Shown here one piece after another: positions 11,918 through 22,100 of a stretch of 64,000 nucleotides of DNA. Every line of letters starts with the position of its first letter. Within the stretch, counting starts at the first letter, position 1. The stretch is from Aquisphaera insulae (GTDB lineage Bacteria > Planctomycetota > Planctomycetia > Isosphaerales > Isosphaeraceae): assembly GCF_011064615.1 (NCBI RefSeq), contig NZ_JAALJH010000015.1:1-64000 (forward strand), written 5' to 3'. The notes under the pieces were generated by a model. It ran no database searches. It was not told the DNA's origin and worked only from the letters and a program-made list of their open reading frames with translations. The position numbers and the translations under genes were made by a program.

Positions 11918-12079
11918 CGACGCGGCCCGATCGACCGGGCGGCACCCCGCCCCTGGACGATTGACCCCTCCGGGCCCGGCTCGTAGGATCAGGGCGATTT
12001 GCCCGTCCCGCGGCGAGCATCCCCGCTCGGCCCGCGGTCCGATCCTTGCGAGCGTGGCCCGGGAGAATGGGGCGAGACG

Positions 12080-13513
12080 ATGGCCGACCGTCCGTACATC
12101 TTCTTCGAGCTCACCAACGCCCTCTGCTCGAGGTGCCTGCGCAAGGTCGAGGCCAAGGTCGTGATCCGGGACGGGCGCGTTTACATGCACAAGTTCTGCC
12201 CCGAGCACGGGGCGGAGCGGGTGCTCGTCTCGACGGATGCGGACTACTACCAGTTCAGCCGGCGGACGCTCAAGCCGGGGCAGATGCCCCTCAGGTTCCA
12301 CACCGAGATCGCCCGCGGCTGCCCGTTCGACTGCGGGCTCTGCCCGGACCACGAGCAGCACAGTTGCGTCGCCCTGGTGGAGGTCACGGACCACTGCAAC
12401 CTGACCTGCCCCGTCTGCTACGCCGACAGCTCGCCGCGGCGCGAGGCCCATCGGCCGCTGGAGCAGGTGGAGGCCATGCTCGACGCCGTTGTCAGGAGCG
12501 AGGGGAACCCGGACGTGGTCCAGATCTCCGGCGGCGAGCCGACGATCCACCCGGACTTCTTCGCGATCCTGGACGCGGCGAAGGCCCGGCCGATCAAGCA
12601 CCTGATGCTCAACACCAACGGCATCCGGATCGCCCGCGAGCCGGGGTTCGCCCGCCGGCTGGCGGACTATCGCCGCGGCTTCGAGGTCTACCTCCAGTTC
12701 GACTCGCTCGACGCGGGCCCCCAGAAGGCCCTCCGCGGCGCGGACCTGACCGAGGTCCACGCCGGGGCGCTCGACGCGCTGGACGAGCACGGGATCTCCA
12801 CCACCCTGGTCGTGACCCTGAAGAAGGGGCTCAACGACGACCAGGTCGGCGCGATCCTCGACTTCGCGCTGACGCGGCCGAGCGTCCGCGGGGTCACCTT
12901 CCAGCCGATCCAGGACGCGGGCCGCGTCGAGGATTACGACCCCGCCCGCGATCGCCTGACGCTCTCCGAGGTGCGGTCGAGGATCATCGAGCAGTCGCCG
13001 ATCTTCGGGCCCGGGGACGTGGTCCCGGTGCCGTGCCACCCGGACTGCCTGGCCATGGCCTACGCGCTGAAGCTCGGCGGCGAGGTCGTCCCGCTGACGC
13101 GGCTCTTGGACCCGACGACGCTGCTGGAGCTGCAGGGCAACACCGTGCTCAACGAGCAGGATCCGCGGCTGAGGAAGCTCGCGATCGAGCTCTTCTCCAC
13201 GTCGCACTCGCCGGACAGCTCGGCCTGGACGCTCCGCCAGCTCCTCTGCTGCCTGCCGGAGTTCGCGGCGCCGCCGGAATTGACGTATGATAGGGTATTC
13301 CGCATTCTGATCGTCCAGTTCATGGATGCCTATAGCATGGACATCCGCTCGGTGAAGAAGTCGTGCCTCCACATCGTCCACCCGGACGGCCGCCTGATCC
13401 CGTTCGACACCTACAACCTCTTCTACCGCGATCGCGCGGCGGGGGCGGGCTTCGCGGACACCCCGGCGGCCCCGCCGCTCGTCCAGATCGGGGCGGGGGG
13501 AGGCCGGCCATGA
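12080..13513 (+). CDS. Radical SAM enzyme of the Tes/MJ0619 (tetraether lipid synthase-like) group
   Basis: 477 residues. The radical SAM cluster motif CX3CX2C is at C106, C110, C113, followed by GGEP at 151-154. The N-terminus holds many other cysteines (C16, C19, C40, and C81, C85, C88, C96), and the end carries the K-x-C-x-H...PFDTYNLFYR block. This cysteine-rich layout is that of MJ0619-type proteins, whose archaeal members join two lipid chains into tetraethers (Tes) and were earlier proposed to methylate pterins. The start is the ATG at 12080 because homology begins there. The stop overlaps the next ATG (ATGA), so the gene is coupled to a membrane protein and an Lgt-like transferase, which favours a lipid substrate. 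Substrate is inference. Confidence 0.88.
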   Translation: MADRPYIFFELTNALCSRCLRKVEAKVVIRDGRVYMHKFCPEHGAERVLVSTDADYYQFSRRTLKPGQMPLRFHTEIARGCPFDCGLCPDHEQHSCVALVEVTDHCNLTCPVCYADSSPRREAHRPLEQVEAMLDAVVRSEGNPDVVQISGGEPTIHPDFFAILDAAKARPIKHLMLNTNGIRIAREPGFARRLADYRRGFEVYLQFDSLDAGPQKALRGADLTEVHAGALDALDEHGISTTLVVTLKKGLNDDQVGAILDFALTRPSVRGVTFQPIQDAGRVEDYDPARDRLTLSEVRSRIIEQSPIFGPGDVVPVPCHPDCLAMAYALKLGGEVVPLTRLLDPTTLLELQGNTVLNEQDPRLRKLAIELFSTSHSPDSSAWTLRQLLCCLPEFAAPPELTYDRVFRILIVQFMDAYSMDIRSVKKSCLHIVHPDGRLIPFDTYNLFYRDRAAGAGFADTPAAPPLVQIGAGGGRP

Positions 13514-14010
13514 GCGAGCCCGAATCGGGCGCATCCGAGGGGCCCAAGCCGCAGCCGAAGCCGCAGCCGCCCCCGGGCGGCGAGCTGTTCTGCCTGCGAT
13601 GCGGGGCACGCAACGACCCCGGCTCGGCCGAGTGCTGGCTCTGCGGCGAGCGCGCGCTGTCGACGGCCCGGCCGGTGGGCCCGTCGCCGGGGCGGCCGTC
13701 GGGGGGGAACCCGTTCGTCTTCACGATCGCGGGCGGGATGCTGGTGATCGCCGTCGTCGCCGTCTGCCTGGCCCTCTACGCCAACGCGCCGGGGCTGCTC
13801 GTCCTGCTGGCGGCGACGGTCGCCCCCGCGCTCGCGATCGTCCAGGTCCAGGCCCGTCGGCGACGGCGGCGGGGCGATCCCATGTCCGGGGCGGAGCGGT
13901 TCGGCTGCTTCATGGTCTATCTGATCCTCGCCCCCGTGCTCCTGATCGGGGCGGCCATCATCGCGCTCCTGATCTACTGCTCGGTGGTGGGCGGCCCGAA
14001 CTTCCATTAG
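13510..14010 (+). CDS. Zinc-ribbon membrane protein in the Tes-like/Lgt-like operon
   Basis: 166 residues. A proline/lysine-rich N-terminus is followed by a zinc ribbon with CxxC pairs at C28/C31 and C42/C45, a linker, then two hydrophobic segments (about 69-113 and 133-160) with a basic loop at 116-121 between them. The start ATG overlaps the stop of the radical SAM gene by four bases, so the two are translationally coupled, and the Lgt-like gene begins 12 bases after the stop. Function is not known. Position suggests an accessory that brings the radical SAM enzyme or its substrate to the membrane; this is inference. Confidence 0.8.
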   Translation: MSEPESGASEGPKPQPKPQPPPGGELFCLRCGARNDPGSAECWLCGERALSTARPVGPSPGRPSGGNPFVFTIAGGMLVIAVVAVCLALYANAPGLLVLLAATVAPALAIVQVQARRRRRRGDPMSGAERFGCFMVYLILAPVLLIGAAIIALLIYCSVVGGPNFH

Positions 14011-14022
14011 CGGGCATCTCGC

Positions 14023-14751
14023 ATGACGAATCTCCCCCAAGCCCCGCGGCCCGGATTGGCCTACGCGGCGATCATGCTGGCGGCGATCTTGACGGCGATC
14101 TTGCTCCGCCGCGGGCCGGGGCGGCTGCTGCCGCTGCCCCTGGGCCAGCGGCTGGGGATCGCGCTGGGGGCCTTCTGCGGGATGATGATCGGGGCCAAGC
14201 TGCCGTTCGCGCTGGCGGACTGGGAGGGGCTGAAGTCGGGCGCCGCCTGGCTGGACAACGGCAAGACGATCCTCGCCGGGCTGGTCGGCGGGTATCTCGG
14301 CGTGGAGACGGCCAAGGCGCTGCTGGGCGTGACGATCAAGACGGGCGACAGCTTCGCCGTCCCGGTGGCCGCCGCGGTGGCCGTCGGCCGGCTCGCCTGC
14401 TTCGTCGGCGGCTGCTGCTACGGCAAGCCGACGGGCCTCCCCTGGGGCGTGACCTTCCACGACGGCATCCCCCGCCATCCGACGCAGCTCTATGAGTCCG
14501 CCTTCCACGCCGCCATGGCCGTCTTCCTGGCGTGGACGGAACGGCGGGGGCTGTTCGTCCATCAACGAATCAAGCTTTACCTGATTGCCTACCTGGCCTA
14601 CCGGTTCGCCACCGAGTTCCTCCGCCCCGAGCCCGTGATCCTGCTGGGCCTGACCGCGTACCAGCTCGCGGCGATCGGCCTGATCCCGGCCTTCGCGTAC
14701 CTCTGGCACCGCGACGCGGCCACGGCGACAATGCCCACGAGCGCGGGATGA
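14023..14751 (+). CDS. Prolipoprotein diacylglyceryl transferase-like (Lgt family) membrane protein
   Basis: 242 residues, about six to seven membrane segments. Lgt hallmarks are visible: GR at 122-123 followed by FVGGCCYG, HPTQLYE at 152-158, and YRFATEFLR at 193-201. True Lgt moves diacylglycerol from phosphatidylglycerol to lipoprotein cysteines. This protein is shorter than housekeeping Lgt (about 280-290 residues), has a Cys-Cys pair where Lgt has a Gly-Glu-rich signature, and is operonic with a Tes-like radical SAM protein, so it may be an Lgt-like enzyme for another lipid-transfer reaction. Last gene of the operon; dinD starts 60 bases later. Confidence 0.85.
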   Translation: MTNLPQAPRPGLAYAAIMLAAILTAILLRRGPGRLLPLPLGQRLGIALGAFCGMMIGAKLPFALADWEGLKSGAAWLDNGKTILAGLVGGYLGVETAKALLGVTIKTGDSFAVPVAAAVAVGRLACFVGGCCYGKPTGLPWGVTFHDGIPRHPTQLYESAFHAAMAVFLAWTERRGLFVHQRIKLYLIAYLAYRFATEFLRPEPVILLGLTAYQLAAIGLIPAFAYLWHRDAATATMPTSAG

Positions 14752-14811
14752 CTCCTCGGTTCACGATGCGGTGGACGAGCACGCGGGATCGGTCAAGGGA
14801 GACGCCAGTCC

Positions 14812-15666
14812 ATGAGCGACGCATTGCAACCCATCGGCGGCAAGTCCTTCGAGGACCTGAAGCAGGCCAACGAGCACGGCGCCGAGTACTGGAGCGCCCG
14901 GGACATCCAGCCCCTCTTCGGCTACGGCCAGTGGCGGCGGTTCGAGAACGCCATCAAGAAGGCGCAAACCTCTTGCGAGCAATCGGGTAACGACCGCGAC
15001 CACCATTTTGCCGGCGCCGGCAAAATGGTCGAGCTCGGATCGGGGAGCGAACGCCAGGTCCCCGACTACCACCTCTCCCGATTCGCCTGCTACCTGATCG
15101 CCCAGAACGGCGACCCGCGGAAGCCGGAGATCGCCCTGGCCCAGCGGTACTTCGCGATCCAGGCCCGCCGTCAGGAGATCTCCGACGCCCACGCCGCGGA
15201 CGCGGAGCGGCTGGAGCTGAGGCGGCAGGCGGGCGAGGAGTTCAAGAACCTCTCCGGCGCGGCCCGGCAGGCGGGCGTGAGCAACCCGCTGTTCGGCATC
15301 TTCCACGACGCCGGTTACAGGGGGATGTACGGGGGCCTCGGCCGGGACGCCATCAAGCGGAAGAAGCAGATCCCCGAGAAGGACAACCTGATGGACCGGA
15401 TGGACACCACCGAGCTGGCCGCCAACCAGTTCCGCATGACCCAGGCTCGCGAGAAGCTGGCGCGGGACGGGATCAGGTCCGGCGATCGCGCGATCCGCGC
15501 CCACGAGCAGGTGGGCAAGGAGGTCCGCGAGGCCATCCGCCGGATCGGCGGCACTCTCCCCGAGAACATCCCCCCCGCCGAGCCGATCAAGGACGTCGAG
15601 AAGCGGCTCAAGCAGGCCCGCCCCCGATTGGTCCTCGACGACCAGGACGCGGGGCTTGCGGGGTGA
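14812..15666 (+). CDS. dinD: DNA damage-inducible protein D
   Basis: 284 residues, close to the usual DinD length. The opening region (FEDLKQANEHGAEYW then SARDIQPLFGY and W-R-F) and the later stretch YLIAQNGDPRKPEIALAQRYF are typical of the DinD/BRO-N-like family. In Escherichia coli dinD is LexA-controlled and its protein inhibits RecA-mediated strand exchange. Here it lies 115 bases before a defence-like operon, and homologues are often found near restriction or defence genes. No clear LexA box could be read by eye in the 60-base upstream gap. Confidence 0.88.
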   Translation: MSDALQPIGGKSFEDLKQANEHGAEYWSARDIQPLFGYGQWRRFENAIKKAQTSCEQSGNDRDHHFAGAGKMVELGSGSERQVPDYHLSRFACYLIAQNGDPRKPEIALAQRYFAIQARRQEISDAHAADAERLELRRQAGEEFKNLSGAARQAGVSNPLFGIFHDAGYRGMYGGLGRDAIKRKKQIPEKDNLMDRMDTTELAANQFRMTQAREKLARDGIRSGDRAIRAHEQVGKEVREAIRRIGGTLPENIPPAEPIKDVEKRLKQARPRLVLDDQDAGLAG

Positions 15667-15706
15667 TGGGCCGGGAGAGGAGCCTGGGCCGATGGTTGAG
15701 GAGAAG

Positions 15707-15715
15707 TGCTAGAAT
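15707..15715 (+). promoter_or_regulatory. Possible extended -10 promoter element before the defence-like operon
   Basis: TGCTAGAAT fits an extended -10 (TGnTATAAT with one mismatch) in the 115-base gap between dinD and the helicase gene, 67 bases before its ATG. No convincing -35 hexamer is visible, which is tolerated with an extended -10. Weak, position-based support only. Confidence 0.25.
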
Positions 15716-15781
15716 GGAATCACACGATGAGAACTCCCTGGCAACCGACGCCAACATCTCCGCAGGACGACCAATCCTCTC

Positions 15782-18700
15782 ATGCCTCGCATCTTCGACA
15801 ACATCGATCAATCGCTACTCCCGGCAATCCGGGAAACGCTTGCGCTGTCGGATCGGGCGGATTTCTGCGTCGGCTACTTCAATTTGCGCGGATGGAGGCA
15901 GATCGACGAACGGATTGACCGCTGGTCGGGAGGGCCAGGACATTGCTGCCGCCTCCTCGTCGGGATGCAGAAATTGCCGAAGGAGGAGCTGCAAGACGCC
16001 CTCAGTGTTCTTGGCTCGGATCACGCGATCGACAACCAGACCGCCATCCACAAGAAGCGTCAACTCGCCGATGAATTCCGCAAGCAGTTGATGGTCGGCG
16101 TCCCGAACAACCAGGACGAGGCCGGCCTGCGGCGGCTCGCCGGCCAGCTCCGCGCCGGCAAGGTCGTGGTCAAGCTCTACCTCAGACACCGTCTCCACGC
16201 GAAGCTCTACCTCCTCTTCAGGCCCGATCCCATTACCCCGAGGATCGGATACCTGGGCAGCAGCAACTTGACGTTCGCGGGGCTCTCGCAGCAGGGTGAG
16301 CTCAACGTCGATGTCGTTGACCAGGATGCCAGCGCCAAGCTGGCGAAGTGGTTCGACGATCGGTGGGAGGATCGGTGGTGCCTCGACATCTCGAAGGAGT
16401 TGCTCGAGATCATCGACCAGAGCTGGGCCAGGGCAGAAGTCCTGTCCCCCTATCACATCTACCTCAAGATCGCCTACCACCTCTCGCAGGAGGCTCGGGC
16501 GGGCCTCAACGAGTTTCGGCTGCCGCGGGACTTCGCGGACAGGCTCTTCGAATTCCAGGTCGCGGCGGTGAAGATCGCCGCCCACCACCTCAACAAGCGC
16601 GGGGGCGTGCTCATCGGAGATGTCGTCGGCCTGGGCAAGACGCTCATGGCGACGGCCGTGGCCCGCATCTTCGAGGACGACCACGGGCTGGAGACCCTCA
16701 TCCTCTCCCCCAAGAACCTGGTCCCCATGTGGGAAGACTACCGAGAGCGATTCGGGCTCAGGGGCCGCGTCCTCTCGATCAGCCGAGCGATCAAGGAGCT
16801 GCCCGAGAAGATGAGGCGCTATCGCCTGGTCCTCATCGACGAGAGCCATAACCTTCGCAACCGGGACGGCCGGCGTTATCGGGTCATACGCGACTACATC
16901 CAGCGCAACGAGAGCAAGGTCATCCTGCTCTCGGCGACCCCCTACAACAAGTCGTACCTCGACCTCGCCAGCCAGCTCCGGCTCTTCCTCGCCGAGGATG
17001 CCGACCTCGGCATCCGGCCCGAGACGCGAATCCGGGAGCTCGGCGAGACCGAGTTCATCCGCCGCCACCAGTGCGCGCCTCGGACCCTCGCGGCCTTCGA
17101 GAAGAGCGAGCATGCCGACGACTGGCGCGAGCTCATGCGCCTCTACCTGGTGCGGCGGACCCGCAGCTTCATCCAGGACAACTACGCCCAGACCGATCCC
17201 GAGACACAGCGGAAATACCTGACCTTCCGCGACGGACGCCGCTCCTACTTCCCGATCCGGCGGCCGCGCACGATCAAGTTCAAGTACGACGACCACGACC
17301 CGGACGACCAGTATGCCCGGCTCTATTCCACCCCCGTCGTCGACGCCATCAACCGGCTGACCCTGCCGCGATACGGGCTGGGTAACTACCTGCACGAACG
17401 CCCGCACGACCCGCCAACAGCCGCGGAGGCGAAGGTCATCCAGGACCTCTCCCGCGCCGGCAAGCGGCTCATGGGCTTCTGCCGCACCAACCTCTTCAAG
17501 CGGCTCGAGAGCAGCGGCCGGGCCTTCCTCCAGTCGGTGGAACGCCACCTCCTCCGCAACTTCGTCTATCTCCACGCGATCGACGCGGGGCTCCCCTTGC
17601 CCATCGGGACCCAGGATGCCACCCTCCTGGACTCCCGCTTCAACGACGCGGACTGGGAAATCCCCGACGACGAGGCCGACGAGGAGACCTCGCCGGATCT
17701 GGCCGACGGCCCGGGCTGCCTTTGCACCGAGGAGCAGTTCCGCGCCCGGGCGGCCCAGGTCTACTCGGAATACGCCGGCCGATGGCCCAGGCGCTTCCGC
17801 TGGCTGCCGGCCGCGCGGTTCCTCCCGGCGCTCGCCCGAGACCTCCGTGGCGACGCGACCGAGCTCCTCGACGTGCTGGCCCGTTGCGGCGACTGGGACC
17901 CCGGCCGCGACGCCAAGCTCGATCGGCTCGCGGCGCTCCTCCTCAAGAAGCACCCGGGTCGCAAGGCCCTCGTCTTCACCCAGTTCGCCGATACCGTCGC
18001 CTACCTCGTCGCGGAGCTCCGCAGGCGCGGCGTCGAGGACATCGCCGCCGTCACCGGCGACTCCGCGGACCCCACCGAGCTGGCGCACCGCTTCAGCCCG
18101 GAGAGCAACGGCAAGCGGGCCTCGGTCCCGCCGGCCCGCGAGCTCGACGTCCTGGTCGCCACCGACGTCCTCAGCGAGGGGCAGAACCTCCAGGACGCAT
18201 CGATCGTCATCAACTATGACCTCCCCTGGGCCATCATCCGCCTGATCCAGCGCGCCGGCCGCGTCGACCGCATCGGCCAGAACTCGGCGGAGATCCTCTG
18301 CTACTCGTTCCTCCCCGCCTCGGGCGTCGAGCGGATCATCCACCTCCGCGCCCGCGTCCGGCAACGGTTGCGGGAGAACGCCGAGGTCGTCGGCTCCGAC
18401 GAGTCGTTCTTCGAGGACGACCGCAACGACGACGTCATCCGCGACCTCTTCACGGAGAAGGCCGGCATCCTCGACGGCGATTCGGACACCGAGGTCGACC
18501 TCGGCTCCTTCGCCTACCAGATCTGGAAGAACGCCATCGACCGCGATCCGCCCCTGGAGAAGACCATCCCGGACCTCCCCGACGTCGTCTATTCCACCAG
18601 GCCCTGCACCCCGGGCCCGGACCGCCCCGAGGGGGTGCTCGCCTATGTCAGGACGGCCGAGGGCAACGACGCCCTCGCCTGGCTGGACACGGCGGGCCGC

Positions 18701-19177
18701 GTCGTGACCGAGTCCCAGTTCGCCATCCTCAGGGCCGCCGAGTGCACCCCCGAGACCCCCGCCATCGCCCGACACGACAATCACCACTCGCTGGTCCGCC
18801 GCGCCGTCGAGCTCATCGCCGACGAGGAGAAGGTCGCCGGCGGCCAGCTCGGCCGGCCCTCGGGCGCCCGCTTCCGTACCTACGAACGCCTCAAGAACTA
18901 CGCCGACGCCGTCAAGGGGACGCTCTTCGACACCCAGCAGCTCCGCCGCGCGATCGAGAACATCTACAACTATCCTCTCAGGCAACTCGCCGTGGACATC
19001 CTCAACCGGCAGCTTCGCCACGGCATCAGTGACGAGGACCTCGCCCGCCGCGTGGTCGAGCTCCAGGAAGAGGGCCGGCTCTGCATCATCCTCGACGAGG
19101 AGGAATCGCAGGAACCCCGGATCATCTGCTCCATGGGCCTGAAAGCGACGAAGGAGCCTGTCCCGCCATGTCCCTGA
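15782..19177 (+). CDS. PLD-nuclease/SNF2-type DEAD-box helicase fusion, first gene of a defence-like operon
   Basis: 1131 residues. The N-terminal about 200 residues form a phospholipase-D-like nuclease half (HAK at 139-141 and GSSN near 159-162, then FAGL). A superfamily 2 helicase of the SNF2/HepA type follows: Walker A DVVGLGKT at 280-287, DESH box at 353-356, SATP near 384, FTQF near 732, and motif VI RAGRVDRIGQ near 823-832. The last about 200 residues are unassigned. The combination resembles DrmD plus a DrmC-like PLD of class 1 DISARM, but fused. Its stop overlaps the methylase start by 10 bases. Likely a DNA-translocating, DNA-cutting effector; known for the domains, inferred for the system. 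Confidence 0.88.
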   Translation: MPRIFDNIDQSLLPAIRETLALSDRADFCVGYFNLRGWRQIDERIDRWSGGPGHCCRLLVGMQKLPKEELQDALSVLGSDHAIDNQTAIHKKRQLADEFRKQLMVGVPNNQDEAGLRRLAGQLRAGKVVVKLYLRHRLHAKLYLLFRPDPITPRIGYLGSSNLTFAGLSQQGELNVDVVDQDASAKLAKWFDDRWEDRWCLDISKELLEIIDQSWARAEVLSPYHIYLKIAYHLSQEARAGLNEFRLPRDFADRLFEFQVAAVKIAAHHLNKRGGVLIGDVVGLGKTLMATAVARIFEDDHGLETLILSPKNLVPMWEDYRERFGLRGRVLSISRAIKELPEKMRRYRLVLIDESHNLRNRDGRRYRVIRDYIQRNESKVILLSATPYNKSYLDLASQLRLFLAEDADLGIRPETRIRELGETEFIRRHQCAPRTLAAFEKSEHADDWRELMRLYLVRRTRSFIQDNYAQTDPETQRKYLTFRDGRRSYFPIRRPRTIKFKYDDHDPDDQYARLYSTPVVDAINRLTLPRYGLGNYLHERPHDPPTAAEAKVIQDLSRAGKRLMGFCRTNLFKRLESSGRAFLQSVERHLLRNFVYLHAIDAGLPLPIGTQDATLLDSRFNDADWEIPDDEADEETSPDLADGPGCLCTEEQFRARAAQVYSEYAGRWPRRFRWLPAARFLPALARDLRGDATELLDVLARCGDWDPGRDAKLDRLAALLLKKHPGRKALVFTQFADTVAYLVAELRRRGVEDIAAVTGDSADPTELAHRFSPESNGKRASVPPARELDVLVATDVLSEGQNLQDASIVINYDLPWAIIRLIQRAGRVDRIGQNSAEILCYSFLPASGVERIIHLRARVRQRLRENAEVVGSDESFFEDDRNDDVIRDLFTEKAGILDGDSDTEVDLGSFAYQIWKNAIDRDPPLEKTIPDLPDVVYSTRPCTPGPDRPEGVLAYVRTAEGNDALAWLDTAGRVVTESQFAILRAAECTPETPAIARHDNHHSLVRRAVELIADEEKVAGGQLGRPSGARFRTYERLKNYADAVKGTLFDTQQLRRAIENIYNYPLRQLAVDILNRQLRHGISDEDLARRVVELQEEGRLCIILDEEESQEPRIICSMGLKATKEPVPPCP

Positions 19178-22100
19178 ACGTCGAGCGTGCCCGGGACTGC
19201 CTGCGGTCCTTCGACTTCTCCCGACTCTTCATCGAGGAGCTCGGCTGGTCCCGCCCCGCCCGCCGGGCCGACGTCGCCATCGAGGCGAAGGACGCCCGCG
19301 CCACGGGCCGCCACGCGGCCGAGCTCTCGGGCGCCGTCGTCATCGAGGTCACGGCCCACGACGGCGCCATCCCCGACGCGAAGGCCCGCGCGGCCATCCA
19401 CAAGGAGATCGCCAAACAGCACCACGAGAACCTCCTGATCTTCGTCGACCGGGAACGCACCCAGAGCCTCTGGTACTGGGTCAAGCGGCAGGACGGCAAG
19501 TCACTGGTACGCGATCATCTCTACCTGAAGGGGCAGCCGGGCGACCTCTTCCTCGGCAAGCTCAACCAGATGGTCTTCGACCTCGCCGACTTCGACGCCG
19601 AGGGGAACGTCAGCATCGTCGATGTCGCCCGCCGGCTCCAGTCCGCGCTCGACGTCGAGAAGGTCACCAAGAAGTTCTTCCGCGACTTCCAGGAGCAGCA
19701 CGTCGCCTTCCTGGAGCTGATCCGCGGCATCGACGACGAGCGGAACCGGCGCTGGTACGCGTCGGTCCTGCTCAACCGCCTGATGTTCATCACGTTCCTC
19801 CAGAAGAAGACGCCCGGGTTCCTCGACGGCGGCAATCGGTCCTACCTCAGGGACAAGCTCGTCGAATCGAAGGCGCGAGGCGCGGACCGCTACTATTCCG
19901 AGTTCCTCCAGGCCCTCTTCTTCGAGGGCTTCGCCAGGCCCGAGGCGAAGCGGTCGGCCGCGGCCCGGAAGCTGCTCGGCGACATCCGCTACCTCAACGG
20001 CGGCCTCTTCCTCCGCCACCGGATCGAGATCGAGCACCCCGGGATCGCCGTGCCCGACTCGGCCTTCGAGAACCTCTTCGACCTCTTCGACGGCTACACC
20101 TGGCATCTCGACGACACGCCCGGCGGCAAGGACGACGAGATCAACCCCGACGTCCTCGGCTACATCTTCGAGAAGTACATCAACCAGAAGGCCTTCGGCG
20201 CCTACTACACCCGCCCGCAGATCACCGAGTACCTCTGCGAGCAGACCATCCACCGCCTGATCCTGGACGCCGTCAACACGCCCGACGAGCTCCGCGCCCA
20301 CCCCACGCGCGGGGCCAAGATCCGGGCCTATGACTCGCTCGGCGACCTCCTCCTGGACCTGGACGCCCCGCTCTGCCGACGGCTCCTCAACGAGGTCCTG
20401 CCCAGGCTCAGCCTCCTGGATCCCGCCTGCGGCAGCGGCGCCTTCCTCGTGGCCGCGATGAAGACCCTGATCAACGTCTACGCCGCGGTCATCGGCCGGA
20501 TCAAGTTCCTCAAGGACAAGGAGCTGACAGCCTGGCTGGCCGGCATCGAGGCGAAGCATCCCAGCCTCAGCTATTACATCAAGAAGCGGATCATCACCGA
20601 CAACCTCTTCGGCGTCGACGTCATGGAGGAGGCCACGGAGATCGCCCGCCTCCGGCTGTTCCTCGCCCTGGTGGCCTCGGCGCGGACGGTGGACGATCTG
20701 GAGCCGCTGCCTAACATCGACTTCAACATCCTCGCCGGCAACTCCCTCATCGGCCTCCTCCGGGTCGACGAGACCGCCTTCGAGTCCCGCCTCTACCAGG
20801 GCAACCTGTTCCGGCCGAAGTATCGCCAGGTCCTTGACGAGAAGAACCGCCTGATCGATAGCTTCCGCCACGCCACCGAGTACGCCGAGGACCTTACCTC
20901 CCTCCGCGACACCATCGCCGAAAAGAAGCGCGAGGCCTACGACTCGCTCAACGAGATGCTCCTAGACGAGTTCCAGGAGTTGGGCATCAAGTACGAGGAA
21001 GCCACCTGGGACACGGGGAGAAACAAGGAAGGAAAGTCGATCAAGCGTGCGCTTGCACCGGCGGACATCGAGGCACTTCATCCCTTCCACTGGGGCTTCG
21101 AATTCGACGACGTCCTCAACCGCCGCGGCGGGTTCGACGCGATCATCACGAACCCTCCCTGGGAAGTCTTCCAGACCGACGAGAAGGAGTTCTGCCAGCA
21201 GTACGAGGATTCGATTCGGAAGAAGAAGATTCGAATTGAGGAATGGACCGAGAAATTCGGCGGTTTCATGAAGGAGCCTGAATTCAGGAAGGCCTGGCTT
21301 GCTTATGCTTCGCGATTCGCCCACCTGAGTTCATACTTCAAGAACGCCGAGCAGTATCGGAGCCAGGTTTCGACGCAGAATGGCAGGACTCATGCCACCA
21401 AGATCAACCTGTACAAGCTCTTCGTCGAGCAGTGCTTCAACTTGCTGCGAGAGGGCGGTCGGTGCGGGATGATCACTCCCGCCAGCATTTACAGGGATCT
21501 TGGGGCGAAGCAACTCCGATCGCTTCTGTTCGACCGATCCGACCTGAACCCCGTCTTCGGACTATCGAATGAACGCTTCCTCTTCGAAGGAGTTCATCAC
21601 TCGTTTGGAATCTGCATTCTCGCGTTTCGGAAAGGGGGTAACACCGACAGCATCTCCGCCTCGTTTCGGATCAATCCCCGTGAGGCAGTTGCCGCCGAGG
21701 AACTGGGCGACTTTCTCCATGATCCCTCCGTCCGGATACAGATTCCCACATCGCTCGTCCGTCGCCTGTCTCCCGACTCGCTCTCGATCATGGAATTCAA
21801 ATGCGACCTCGACGTGCAGATCGCCGAAAAGTTGACGCGTTTCCCCTTGCTCGGCCAGCCATCCACGGAGACCTGGAACGTTCGGTTCGCGCAAGAGTTC
21901 AACATGACCAGCGACCACAACCTCTTCAAAACCTCGTCCGGCAAGGGTCGGCTACCGCTCTATGAAGGCAAGATGATCCAGCAGTTCCAGCACCGCATCG
22001 TCGAACCAAAATACTGGCTGGACGAACGCGAGGCTCGCGCGTCGTTGCTGGGCCGCAACCCCGATGAGGGCCAAGTTCTCCCCTACCAGGGTTTTCGACT

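Noticed and set aside
6286..11964. Plus-strand open frame of 1892 codons overlapping the giant surface protein
   Set aside because: Arginine/proline-rich composition with no domains, in a different frame from the giant protein whose domains are clear; a side effect of very high GC.
12080..13513. Radical SAM protein as the maturing enzyme for the sulfatase at 26469
   Set aside because: The cysteine layout is that of the Tes/MJ0619 group and not of anaerobic sulfatase-maturing enzymes with SPASM domains; the genes are also 13 kb apart.
7091..13609. Minus-strand open frame of 2172 codons
   Set aside because: Low-complexity Arg/Gly/Asp sequence opposite the giant gene and the radical SAM gene; no recognisable domain.
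15815..19021. Minus-strand open frame of 1068 codons opposite the helicase
   Set aside because: Antisense to a gene with all helicase motifs; composition dominated by Glu, Val, Gly and Arg as expected from mirrored codons.
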